Shown: positions 17,702 through 30,800 of the stretch, piece after piece
Layout: each line of letters begins with the position of its first letter
Position numbering within the stretch: position 1 is the stretch's first letter
Assembly (NCBI GenBank): GCA_934045905.1
Contig: OW203762.1
Coordinates: 23,778,345 to 23,842,344, forward strand
DNA from: Leuctra nigra
Lineage: Eukaryota > Arthropoda > Insecta > Plecoptera > Leuctridae
Length of the DNA stretch: 64,000 nt
Reading direction: 5' to 3'
Notes under the pieces: generated by a model
The model's input: the letters and a program-made list of their open reading frames with translations, nothing else
Database searches by the model: none
What the model was told of the DNA's origin: nothing
Made by a program: the position numbers and the translations under genes

Positions 17702-17775
17702 TGGCCCATGGGGGGATCGAACCCACGACCTTCGCGTTATTAGCACGACGCTCTAACCAGCTGAGCTAATGGGCC
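17702..17775 (-). tRNA. tRNA-Ile (anticodon AAT)
   Basis: A 74-nt cloverleaf. The acceptor stem is GGCCCAT/ATGGGCC with discriminator A. The D arm is GCTC..GAGC, the anticodon stem TCGTG/CGCGA with loop CTAATAA, the variable region AGGTC, and the T loop TTCGATC. The internal promoter boxes (TAGCTCAGCTGG and GGTTCGATCC) match pol III A and B boxes. A T run (TTTTTT, seen as AAAAAA at 17693-17698) lies just downstream as terminator. The T stem has one U-C mismatch (second pair); otherwise it is intact. A functional gene is likely. Confidence 0.95.
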
Positions 17776-17999
17776 AGTGAAGAAACGGTGGAATACTACA
17801 CCACTTGAACGTAGACGTTGAAGGTTACATAATTAACGATATTCTTATTTATTGTTGGGCCTTCATATTTTATATAAATAATACCATGTTGTGCCGATAA
17901 ACGCAAATATCTGACGATTAAACGCAACTGCATTCATATCGATCTATGTTCACTCCCTCTTCTGGCTTATATGTTGTAAAATGCTCCCGATGCAGCATG

Positions 18000-18071
18000 A
18001 GCAGAGTGGCGCAGTGGAAGCGTGCTGGGCCCATAACCCAGAGGTCCGTGGATCGAAACCACGCTCTGCTA
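18000..18071 (+). tRNA. Initiator tRNA-Met (anticodon CAT)
   Basis: A 72-nt cloverleaf. The acceptor stem is AGCAGAG/CTCTGCT with discriminator A, the D arm GCGC..GCGT, the anticodon stem CTGGG/CCCAG with loop CCCATAA, and the T stem CGTGG/CCACG with loop ATCGAAA. The A1-U72 pair, the three G-C pairs next to the anticodon loop and the AUCGAAA T loop are hallmarks of eukaryotic initiator tRNA. A T run (18075-18083) follows as pol III terminator. It is divergent from tRNA-Ile, with 224 bp between the two 5' ends. Confidence 0.97.
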
Positions 18072-18472
18072 ACTTTTTTTTTATTTTTCATTTCAATTAT
18101 TAACTTACTTTATTTTGTATATTATTTATTGTTTTATATATTACTTGCGAAAATTCTGTCATTTTAAGTGTATTTCCCATTCAAAACCTTACCGAAAGAC
18201 TGTTGGTTAGGTATGCAACTTTACCTTTAGGTAGGTTTGAGTATTATCACCGATCATTGACATTTTATATGAATGATAAGAAGATATAAATTATTGACAA
18301 AAGTGTATTCATTTTATATAAGGATACACAAACCTATCTCATTATTATCATCTTTATAATTGAGTCCTAAGAATATTGTGTTTTGGGAATAGGTAGATAC
18401 TAAAGGAGTTTGTCAGTGGTAAAATAAAAACAGTTTCACAATTATCATTTCATTGATTGCACATTAGATATT

Positions 18473-18478
18473 TTTATT
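18473..18478 (-). terminator. Probable poly(A) signal of the PDZ gene
   Basis: AATAAA on the minus strand about 300 nt after the TAA stop at 18779-18781. It implies a short 3' UTR. Confidence 0.5.
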
Positions 18479-18778
18479 TACAAAGTAAAAATTATTAAGG
18501 TTACGAAACATTATAAAAGCACCGAGATCATTTTTAATAAACTACTACCTAAACGACAAGTTGAGAGATTTAAACACAAACAATAAAATGGAATCATTTA
18601 ACAATTGAGTATCTACATTTCATTACTTACATAAGATACATAACATTAGTTAATTGAATTAACAGATATTGAATTAATAATAAAAAACGACTAGATGGTT
18701 GCTCTGCAAAGAGCAGTTGATCAAAAACCAATCGCTATTTAGCATATTGGTGGAGATTTTGTCCGAGATGCCCGCTGT

Positions 18779-18800
18779 TTAGTAGTCGTTCTTCGGAGGT
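18779..18800 (-). CDS. Terminal coding exon, 22 nt of coding sequence
   Basis: Acceptor TTTGTTTTTTTCAG, then seven residues (K)PPKNDY and TAA. The joined codon AA|A and the donor GAA|GTAAGT of the upstream exon fit exactly. The very short coding part continues into the 3' UTR. Confidence 0.85.
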
Positions 18801-21800
18801 CTGAAAAAAACAAAAAGGAACAAGTTGTAAAAACTGTCACTAAAGTTTATAAAACTCCATAAGTGAAGGCAACGAAACTTCCTATATAATTACCCCGGGA
18901 CGGAAAGCAATTTCCACGCACGGAAGTTAGTTTAGTTGCCTACTTTTAAGGGGTAATCTCATCAGTTCTTGTCACACTGTTGGCATTTTATTAGATCAAC
19001 TTTGTCGAGGAAAGTTTCATTCCTTTGAAAGCAATTTGAGTGTTATGGAAGTAGTATTTCCTTGTAAAACGGTTTCACTACAGGAATAAATTTCACTTTC
19101 AGATGATATGTTACTACCCTTTTATTGAAAAATCGAAATACGAATATTTTCATTTTATTTGCTGATAATGCTTTAGCTGATTCAAATTGCTTGTTATTCA
19201 TAATAGAACTAAAGCAAAGGCTAGAAAATAAGAACGAGAGAATGGGAATAGAATCTACATAAATGGGCTCCAATTTTTGGGGAAATTTAAAATTTAAACT
19301 TATTAATATTGTCAAAAGTATAAAAAAATTTGATTCTAAGTGGACCTTTACAACCTAAAAATTGTTAAAACGCACAAGTAACTCAACAAATGGAGCCTTT
19401 TATTTGTATACATTCCCCTCTATTATCTCCGTGACTCTGGTAATATCAATGATTTAACTGCAAAGTGAACATGACAAATTGAAAGTCTAAATACTCAATA
19501 AATTAAACCATTTTATGTTGATTGTGTCCCCCTTCTCTCGAATAGATAAAGTAAACAAGACTATGCATTCGAATGACCTACGCCATTACTGTCACAGTCG
19601 CTCACTTTCTTATATATTCTCTATCGTGCAGAAGTGAACGGATATGTAGAGCTAATAGGTCGCTAGAATCACGCGAATCACAATCAGTTCCCTGCTCTTT
19701 GTCAGCACTTTCTTCCGACATCATGACTTAGTTTCACTTAAAATTAGCTTTGCAAACAATACTGTCGAAACACACCAATAGTTTAGTTTTTAGGCACTAT
19801 TTCAATGTTTTCAATCAGTCTTAAGATCATATACCAACAATAGTGAAAACAATAATTATATAACACAATTTATGAATGTAAAGGAGTGAAAACAATTTCA
19901 GCTAAAATATGTATTTATTTAGTAAACAGTTGGGTTGCATAATTTTAATTATGACTTTATTTGGACTAAAATAGTTAAATTTCTCTACTTATAAACTGAA
20001 AGCGTAATGAGCCAGTTATTAAGTATCTTTTATTTTATTACTCTCCTTTAACGAGTAATTAAGTACTGCATTCCGATCTGTAATATCTGCTCGGGCGGCG
20101 AGATTTTCTAGACGACAGAAAGTCACCTATGATCAGACATACATAATAGAACTAGTTGAAGGAAATCCTGCCATATTTTAATAAAGTATGTGCTGTAAGG
20201 TGCGTAATTTTACAACTTCATTGCACTTTAGAGAGAGTCTCAACTTTTGTCTTCTCTTGGCTTTATACCAGAATGTTCACATTTAGAGGATAATTCCAAA
20301 CATTTGTGACTAAACCCGGTTGTAGTTTTGATTCGTTTGTGTCCTGACAAAATTTTAGAACTTTCTCTAACGTCCACAAATCAACAGATCATTTCTCGTT
20401 TTGCTTTCTGCCCTAACACATTCTGAAACTCGCAAACTGCAAAGTAGGTACCTAAAGTGTATCAAAGATTATATCCCTTCTGTATTTTATTTCTAATAAC
20501 ACAAGTTATTGCCTCGATTTATTTATTTGACGACGTTTATCTTGGAACTTACTTCGTAGCTTGTCTCCTCCTTGCTAGTCGCAGGGCAACTGGACCACAT
20601 CTGATGCTCTTGAACACGGCGATGGCCTCTGCGTGAGAACATCCCTGCAGCGCCGAGTCGTTCACCGACAAGATCTCGTCGCCTAGACAACACAACAAAC
20701 AAACTCTTCCATTATCTCGTCACAGAAACGACACTCAACAGTGATAGGACGATTCGATTCCAATTCGTTCCAATGTTTTAAACAAACGTTCGACGTTCCA
20801 ATATTTGAATCTTTTCACAGCCTTGTGCAACCAAAAAAAAATCGATCGTAGGCCGTTTGTCCCTTTATTTAAAGGACACTCGAAAAACCGCAATTAAATT
20901 CAGGAGTGATGCGAGGTTGAATATTCGATATTTCAAAAGTACCTACGTTCCAAAATTATTAATTCAAAATGAACGTTCCAATATTTGTATCATTCACAAG
21001 ACCATGATTCGACTTCAAATATTTCAAACGACGTTCCAAAATTATCAATTCAAAAGGAACGTTCCAATATTTGAATCTGAGATAAAGAAAAAATACAGTT
21101 GAAGCGACAGTGCTCGATGTTGTCACTTTATTTCGAATGTTTCTATAGACAGTCTGTCAACAACAGTGTTTCGAGAGCTCACTCTCGCCCAACAATCGAA
21201 TTGTTACAATTTCTAAGGAATAGATCTCTCTCTCTTTCCTTTCAATCGTTTGGAATTCAATTCAATATCGTTGTCTGAAAACCAATAAAGCGTGGAGAGT
21301 AAACGATGGTAAATAGTTTTCAGTTCCTTGATTCTTTTTGAGAGTACGTCTCTTTTATTCATTTCTCATAATCCACCGCCTTCAATAGTTTAGATTGAAT
21401 GTCAAGAATTTAATTTCGGCTTCCTCAGTTTTCCCGTTTTACAAAAACAATATTGAAAGCAGCATGAATTAATTATAAGTCTCGAGAGCCGTAACCGAAT
21501 CTGTGTGTGCTGTAAACTGTGGGGTGTGAGATGTTCATATAAAGGGGTTGTTTGTTGGAAAACACCCCCGCTTGTGGTTTTCCACGCTCGACGTTCTTCG
21601 CTTCTTATGAATAACCTCAAAGTTTCACGCTTTGGGACTTACGAAGCGAGATTCTTGGAGCGTCACAACTTTATGCCCTTGTCAAGTGATGTCCGAAGAG
21701 ACCCCACTTCTTCTAACTTACATACGCAAATGAGTTCACGGTTTGACCTTTAGAGTTAGAATGGAGTAAAATGGAGTTGTACATTTTTTTGAATATCATT

Positions 21801-24800
21801 TGTTTTTAGACCATTTCGAGATATTTCGAGAGAATCTGAACACAATTATAATTATTGATGAAATTCAAAGGTAATAACCATCTATATATAATTTTACGCT
21901 TTCCACACCTTAAAATACGCCAACGCGATTATTTGGCTGCTTTACTTATAAATGTATAACACTTCTTTCTCGGAGCTTTTTGTATGTAGTTACTAAATCC
22001 ATTCTACGTTAGGTTTATACCATTTATACGAGTTAAAGATAAAAATCCCTTTGAATTTAAACTCAAAAATAATACCTATATGTTTTTACGGAAATGAGTA
22101 TACCTACCATCATCAATAACAGCAAAAAGATTGTGTACATCCGTGACCATGTGTGCGTCCATCATATTAATAATCCACACACGCTTGTATCCATCATTTG
22201 AAAACAAATCGTGTCCATTGATTCATAGAAGTTATGCAACGTGGCGCGGACGTGCGGAAACCGCGCCTCATTCCACAGCCCTCTAAACACACGGGGTGCT
22301 TTGGCGCGCGCACGCGTACGTGTCATGTCCGGCATAACTTAGCATGGCGGTTGGTGGACAGAGTGAGGTTAGAGTGACCAAGGCAGAACGTTCCAAAAGT
22401 ATTTCAACGAACTTCTGAGTATATTCCATAAATTTATGAAAGTTCGACATTTCTCACCAACGAATTACAAACTTGACTTCACCATTTCTGATAGAAATCA
22501 TTTTTTATTTGTAGATAAATTACCCAACAGTCACTTGATATCTTTTTGAAACTTAAATACTTTGAAAATGCATTATAAGTGTAATAAAGATGAGTGTATA
22601 AAGACATAAAAGTACTGGCTTTTGTGCATAAATGCCATTTGTTCTGCATGTCTACCTATAAATCCAGTTATACCTTCATCACCATAGAATTTTACTCTTT
22701 AGTACCAATTTGGAGTTTCTGAAATAACATTTATTTTAGATTATTGTACGTTCATGGTGTTATAAATATTTCTTATCCAACTGCCGAGGTAAGGAAATAA
22801 AACTTTTTATTCGTTCACGTTTAATTCAATTGCAATGTGCAATGAGAGTTGATTGTGTGTAATCATGGGGTTTAGACGCAAACAATTCCCGCCGTGAATT
22901 GCCGTTTGATTAATAGTTATTGTGAAGCGGGCGAGCACGTAGCACCAGCTTTTAGTCGATTTAATCGTTTTGCTTTAGTTTTACGATCTCGAAACAACGT
23001 GGAATTGAAGCGATATCGGTTGATTTGTAATTGCAGATGATACTTGAAGAGTTTAACAAAACGGTAGAAAACAAACAAGTGAAATAAACAAATTCCTTCG
23101 CGTAGGCAACGATAAAACGGGTAGGTACATTTCTACTTGGAACATTCCCCCTCCAACTGATATTGCCAGTGGCCCTTCTGTGAAATAAATATAATTAAAT
23201 CAGGAGGGATAAATTCAAATATTGGTTCAGCTAGCGTTTCGCATTTCAAATAAGGTCGTACTTTGCTTCCTAAATCGCGTTTTAAAACCCACAGTCATAT
23301 TAATTTCAAAAGAAAATAGCAGACAATGGAGCTTTGGGTGATTTTCTTTACAAACATTTCATAGCAGCAGAAATAATTTTAAAATTATGCTCTTCGTAAA
23401 AAACAAACAATAATTATCTCTTCTTTCCCCTTCAAATCATAAAGACGAAGTGTAAATATATTTCTACTTCATCTACACATTATTTCCCCAAAGTCCCGTG
23501 AATTCCAGTTAGATTCATGAGTGAAACAGATGTAATTGCATCTCTGTGATTTGGAATGCGAGAGAAGATGTTGTTGCCACGAGGAAGACTGAGAAGCACA
23601 ATCAGCCGCGCGGACATCGCCTCGTTCCCGCTAACAAATACTCTGATTCCGCAGCACAATCCTGAGCAGGAGTCAGACATTTCCACGGGCCCGCGGGAAA
23701 TTAATTTACCGACGACTCGTGAAAATAGTCGCTGCAACCCGACGAACAGCAAGAGAACAAGAAGAAGAAGAACTGATTGAGAAACTTCCGGATTGAGTAG
23801 AATACATCGCCGGATGCTGGCGACGGAGATGTGACGGAATTCAGAGGAAGAGAGAGAATAAAGAGATTTCTTTCAGAGACGCTGCTTTTGAATAGTGCTA
23901 TTGAAATTAGAAGGATAACTTTGTTCTGATGAAATTATCTCGTTTGTATTTTGTAAAGTAAAGCGCAATTAGCATAGCTGCAATTACAAATTACTCTTTG
24001 TTCCACAAAGTTAGAGTTGTCTATAGAGGGATAGCATACCTAATTATGGTGAAAAGTTTCAAATCAAAATATTGAAGTATTGTAAAAAAGTAATTCAGAA
24101 ATGATATGCAGCACCAAGATGCAAAACTCGTGATTTAATTACTAGTATTCAAAACTCTTCTAAAATGCTAACATTTGAGAAGTTTTTCTGAATGAAATAA
24201 GTTCAAGCCTATACCTTTGCTTTTTCATGCATAGTAAAAATCATTTCCACCCCTTAAATGTCAAAAATTAGCTCTTCCCTGAAATATCAAATTATGTTTT
24301 GAGTTTCCATTACCTATACGAATTCCATAAAAGGAAAGATTAGAATAGTGCTGAATGTGTTACCTTCTAAGAGAGTGCCCGTCTCGGCTGCTTGGCCAGT
24401 AGGGAAGATCGTCTTGACGAAGATTCCCATCCGTCCCTTGGGCGAGTCCCGACCTCCGACAATACTGAACCCTAGGGACTTCCTTCCCGGACCCTTCTCA
24501 AACGTCGCTGTCGTCAAGGTCGTGACAAACATCCCCGGCGACAAGAAGCTCTGTCTCAACGTCGACGCCTCTGTCGGAGCTCGAACCAGGGGCGCTTGCG
24601 TCCTCGGCAGAGGGTCTGGCGTCCTCACGACGGGCTCTGGAGCAGGTTCTGGAGCTGGGTCGCTGAACATGTGCGGCGCCTGGATGCACGGGGAGTCCGG
24701 CACCAGTGGTGGGAGGAACACGTCGTCGTCGACGTACGGCTGATGGAGGCTGATGCTGCTGATCGACGTCTTCAACTCCTCGTCGCTGGCGTCGTGATCC

Positions 24801-27800
24801 GCCGCCAGCAGCGACAGAGTGCCGGGGTGGCGTCGGTAGCTGCTCCGCACGTAGATGCCGTTGCCGACGACGTGGGGGTGAATCGGCTCGACCTTGAGAG
24901 TCGCGCGGATGGCGTGATGCATCTCGAGTCTGCTGGACGGCCGCGGAGGAAGCGCGGGAGGAAGTTCAGGAGGCTCTGTCGGCGACAACAACTCCGGGAT
25001 CGACGAGCACGCCAGCTGAGATGTCAGGAACTGATGACGCCGCGCGTAGAAGATCCCCTCTGACGAGTTCCGCGAGCCGTAGGCAGCCAGCGAGCTGCTC
25101 GAGTGTCGGCGTTCAGGCGAGCCGCGGTTCGATGGACCGTAGAGGTGTGTGATGCTCGACGACCTCGCCCAGTTGTTCCGCCGCAGTGGCGGGTCGTGGG
25201 GCGTCGGAGCGCGGACCCTCTGTGCCGGCGGCGCCGTCTCGGGCGTCGGAGTGTCGCCCTCGGAGTCGTGGAGCGATCCGGAGTCGGAACTCTCGTTGGC
25301 GATGATGCCGCTGTCGGCGTCCTGGTCGCCGGGGTTCAAGCTGCTGTCACCTTGACGCGTACCGTCGGAGTCGTAACCCGATTCGTTGGAGCTGACGTAG
25401 TAGTTGCTGGTGGGCCTCTCGAACGTCTGCGTGACGGCGGGCGGACTGAAGTAATACTGCTGTCTCATCGGCCTCCGCCTCCTGCCCAGCGTGTTCGTGC
25501 CGTCCTCGTCCTCCAGCGAGATGACGGCGGAGGGCACGTGCTCGGCGGAGGCGGCGCGCAGTCTGCTGCCGCGCTGCGTGGGCGACGAGCGAGCGCGACG
25601 CCGGCTGGCGACGTCGACGGCGGCGTTCTCCTCGGGCAGCACGGACAGCTTGGAGCGGAGGAAGGCGTGAGGGAAGTTGGAGCGACGAGGCGTCGCCGCC
25701 CCCAGGCTCGAGATGTTCTGACAGCTCATCGTCTTGCTGGCGGCGAGGCGAGGTGTCGCGGCGGTGTCCGACAAGTCGACGCCCTCCGTCGGATCCTCGC
25801 CGCGGACGTAGCTCGACAGCTGGGAGGTGGAGCAGCTCTTGTACAACGACGGAGGCGATTTAGAAGCTGTAAAGTTAATACTTTCGTCAGCAATTACATT
25901 AACAACTTTCTAACAATAACTGCGAAATTAATAATTAATATGCAAAAGAATTTGACTAGCGAAAGCGGTTATTTATGATTACGTTCAAATTTTCACGGCC
26001 ATTAATTACCGAATATCCGTATAATTTATTAATAACACTGTATAAGGAATGTTTTAATTTACAATTAACGTAATATTGAGTGTTGAACTTGAAGAACAAT
26101 TAAAAATATAACTAATAAATAAATTTCACTTTCAAACAAATAATGTTTCAATTGCTAAATGTTGAGTAATATAATAAAATAAGATTTTATAACCATCGTT
26201 TTAACACCCACCTGAGACGGGGCTACCGAAACCGCTTTGACTCCTTGACGACGACATTCCCGTCGAGCCCATGCGCGTGAAGAAGCTTCTGAACGAGGAC
26301 GTCGCCGAGGAGGTGCTGTCGATGGAGGCGAGCGAGCACGAGTCGGCGTCGTACTTGATGGGGGGGTCGACGTCGGAGACGCTGCGGCCGAGGCGCCACG
26401 ACGCCCGCTTCTCGGACGCAGGGACGTCGTTGAGCGATTCTCGAGAGTCGCCGCGACGGAGGAGGTCCAACTTGCGACCCATACGACGACCCCATGTTGT
26501 CAACACTGAGGGAGAAAACAATATTGCTTTAGAAATTCGACGACCAAATTTATAGTAATACAATGTATTGTTGCGTTCGAAAATTTTGTAACTGTTGTCG
26601 AAATTCCAATCAAAGTTACATTCGAATGTTTAGTAGCTTTCTAAAATTTAGATTTATTTACTCGAGTCATACTCTCTCGTACTAATATTTTGATTTTTTG
26701 TCTCTTGAATAGTATACAGATTCAGAAGATTATATTCTGGAGTTGTAAAAAATTTTATTGTATCAAAATTTTACACATCATGTTCCGCAAACATTTTTGC
26801 TGGTGCAAAATCCGCAATAATTGTATTCAACATTTTAAAGTGTTGCTTGGTGGCTGCTCTTGACAAGGTAACTCCGCCCTTGCTAGCTGTGCATTCATGA
26901 TTGAATTCCGTCAATACACTCCGCCATTGTATGCTTTCCTTACAAATGAAAATAAGGTTTCTTAGGGGATGCCGACACCGACTTTTTCTTTACTGAGAGT
27001 TTACTGCTGCCGCACTTTCTCCGTTTGTTTCTTTTTGCTCGCACCGATCAGCAATAAGATTTAAGATTTTGCATACATAATGTCATTTGCAAGACGTGAA
27101 TATTTTTTGATACAAAATGTATTGACTGTACTGCTAAAATTAACCCGTAATGAAATTTTGTATGATCATGAAACCAACATTGGATCATATTTTGCACATT
27201 TTCTTCGTCCAGTTATTGACCATTCGTTTATTTTCAAATAAGTTTTCGAAATTGATCAACCGATCAAGTATTGCACCGCACCTTGATCATTTCGCAAATG
27301 TTTGGGTACTTATTTTCACATAATTTCCAGAGACTATATCAACAACGCCTACACAGCTTAAGTAAATGATTTTATACGATCGTTATAATACTCCATTTCT
27401 CGGATTTTACTATACCGGAAACTCATGTAGTGCCAGAAAAGTCAACCGTAGAAATACCCTTTTGGCACCTCGACCAGACTCCATATGCAGATGTTCTGCT
27501 AGCCGTCACATCGGGCGTTAGGAACTCAAGGCACGCTTATCTGTCGTGACTAGTTGGGTCACAGCGTTCATTGTTTCAGCCTCACTGTCAATGTGAACCT
27601 CTGTACCTTCATTCACAGCATTGAACTTGATTGCAGTTCCATGCAACACGTCATTGCCAACGAGATTGTTTATCGTGTTTCTGCGCTGTGAACTCGATAA
27701 GATTTCTCTTTGTCCGTATAAAGTTCCCGATAACCTATCGCCAGTATAAACCACGAGTTTTCCTGTGGCATTTTGGTAATTAGTTTTATTACGCCTATAA

Positions 27801-30800
27801 TATTAGCGAGGATGTATGTTGTAAACGGAGTGTTAAAAATGTCCGAAATAATGAAAATATATGCGTACATTGTGCAAATCTGTTAGCTAGTTTTTATTCA
27901 CGAGTGGCTTTTGAGTTAATAAATCTAAAGTTGAACGAATTGTAGCTTTGTATTTCCTCGAGCGTGTTAATACTCATGTGTATAATCCATTATAAAGTTA
28001 GCTAAATGTTTGACTAGGTAATAGGATTAAATTTTCACTTATGAACGACGAATATGTATGTTTGTTAGTCTTTTAATCCTTTCGCTTTTCCGTGTGCCAA
28101 AGAAGTAGAAGTAGTTAAGTCGATATTTTTACTGATGATCCATAATTTTTGAGTATTCACTATTGTAGTCCAAAACGAAGAGTTCAGACAACAGTACACG
28201 TATTTTTAACTTCTGATAAACATTTTGTGAGAAAATAGGTAACCCACTTCTATTTATCTTCGTAATTTAGAAAACAATTATTTATTATCGCCAGACTTGG
28301 GTAAATTACTTTTAAAAAGTAATGAAATTACGTTACAAATTACTTGGGTTAAAATGTAGTAAAATTACTTTACCGTTACAATTATAAAGAAGTAATGAAA
28401 TTACTTTACATTTTATGAACAATAGTAACGAAATTACTTCGAAATTATCCGTGATTTCCGAAATGTACACAAAACAAAATAAGAAAAATGGCGCCTATCC
28501 TACAACCAGCATGCAAAGAGATTCTCGTGTCATTTTAGTGAATATATCCATTTGACATTATTTTACAAGGCGATTCTAGGTGTTTATGATTAAAAAATCG
28601 TCCAAAAGATAAAGGTAAATCAATTCAGGCTTAAATTCATCTTACTCATCGTGAATTTAGTTCCACAACTTGCAAAAGATGTACGAAAACAACAGTGGAG
28701 GCGCGACAATTTGTAACGCGTTACTAACCTCAAATTACATGGAAAAAAGTAATGAAATTACTCGGACGTTACTTCAAAAATTTTGTAATGAAATTACTGG
28801 CTCGTTACCCAAAAAAGTAATTTCGTTACAGTAACGCGTTACTTTCGTTACGTTACTACCCAAGACTGATTATCGCAGAAAACTGTTGTTCTCACATAAA
28901 CAACACATCGCTATCTTCCACACTTCGCTAGCAAAGTCTTATCAAAATGTTCGTTCTTCACACACTTTATCTCACTAAAGATCCACTATGACTTCCAAAC
29001 CCGTTGGCAAATTGCAATAAAATGATCCACCATTTAAAACATAATTCCCCTCAATTACAACTTGGAACACAATTCAGATTCAAACACAGATTATGCACGA
29101 GAATGTGGCGCGAGAATACAATAGGCAATTAAACTACTTTGAATTATGATCCATTGGATAAATCGGCTGAGAGGAGGGGGGGGGGGAGCAAAACGCGGGC
29201 AGCCTCCATCAATGGAACAAAACTAATTGTTAGCTCTCTGGCGCCAACGTAAATCAAATCAGATCTACATCCATGACTATTATAAATCACTGATAGATCT
29301 CTGACGTGATGATTATAGAGAGGGGTTCCTGAACAGGAGCTGGCGGCCCTTTGTATGTAATTATAAGTAACACGCTACCGGTGGCGGATATAGGGTAAAG
29401 GTTCAGCAATTCAACCCTTCAATTATCGCGGCCATTTGATGAGAGACCCTTATTTCTAATGACCGCTCTCCGATGCGATTTCGGTCCTTTGATTATGTAA
29501 TCATACGATTTTATTCTCGATCTACCCTCCAAACGATCTGGCAAATCGGAAGTGGGTTTTTTTTTTCGGGGAATCCATTTAAGTTGAGATTTATTTTCGA
29601 TGTGAAGCGAAATATAGCATGGCTTTTCGTGGATATAATAATGTCCCCTTATAAAAATTCGCCAAAACATTTTTAAAATTAGATTTTTATAGAAAGCAAG
29701 CTTCTGAATGATACAATTTTACATAATAATTGAACAGGATTCGTAAAGGTATTCCAAAATCCCCTTTATTAGATTCCGGCTTATCGTTTTTGACACGTAA
29801 TTTCTTTCCCCCTGTCGGCGTTTAGCAAGGGGAACTTATTCACACCCCCCTTGACAGGGTGAGAAACGCGAAAGTAAACGTTTCTTCTTGATCCGGTGAG
29901 ATTGTTACAGTTATAGGTGTGGGCAGACACCCCTGCAGGGCCCCCGGGCCCCTCTGCCCCCTCCTGGGCCCCTCTGCCCACCGAGCATAGGGGAGAAGGC
30001 TCGTAATTGGAAATGGAAGCCATGAGTCCTCTCTTAATTAGCTCAAGAGAGGAGGGAGATGAAATTCAGGCTAAAATACTAACCACGGGGCGCCGCCTCT
30101 ACGAATGAAATAATGAAATATAACATCGCCCAGGCAAGTTTAAATGACATAATAAATAACAAAGAGATGGCTCTGCATTCCAAAGTCATGTCTAATGAAT
30201 GATGGGTTTGTTGGATGCTGTAGCTCCTGTGTTTGCTTTAACAAGGGATGAAATTATCACTTCAGCACCTGAATTATTATGGTCATCACCAATTACAAGA
30301 GTAATTCATGATTTCATGTTTGTTTCAATCAAATCGAGGAGGAAAAGTTATTTTTTTAGTTTGAAAGTCATAAATCTGTATTGTGAATACAAAATAGATA
30401 CAAAAAATACAATACCAACTTAGTGTCACGTCACGGGGACTTTCAAATAGAATATCAGACTTATTCTCCTGGTGAGACTTTCAAATAAAACACAGACTAG
30501 TTCCCATATTGGTATACTTTACCGACTTATTCATATTGGGACTTTATAAGTAGATACTTATTCCCATGGCGAGATTTTCTAATAAAATACATACTTATTC
30601 CCATAGTGAGATTTTCTAATAAAATACTTACAGACTTATTCCCATATTGGGTCTTTTTAATAAAATACAGACTTATTCCATATGGGGACTTCTAATAAAA
30701 CACATACTTATTCCATAATGGGACTTTCTATTAAAATACTGACGAAGTTCCACATTGGACTTAGTACAGACTCATTACCAATTGATCAGCTCAAAAAATC

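Noticed and set aside
23556..23780. Basic 74-residue frame in a GC-richer intron patch
   Set aside because: It is on the opposite strand to the host gene, with no acceptor/donor pair in phase and low-complexity Arg runs.
24348..25978. Long plus-strand open frames (up to 291 residues) opposite the PDZ exons
   Set aside because: They are antisense shadows of a GC-rich, G/C-ending exon. The minus frame has a PDZ domain, correct splice sites and phase.
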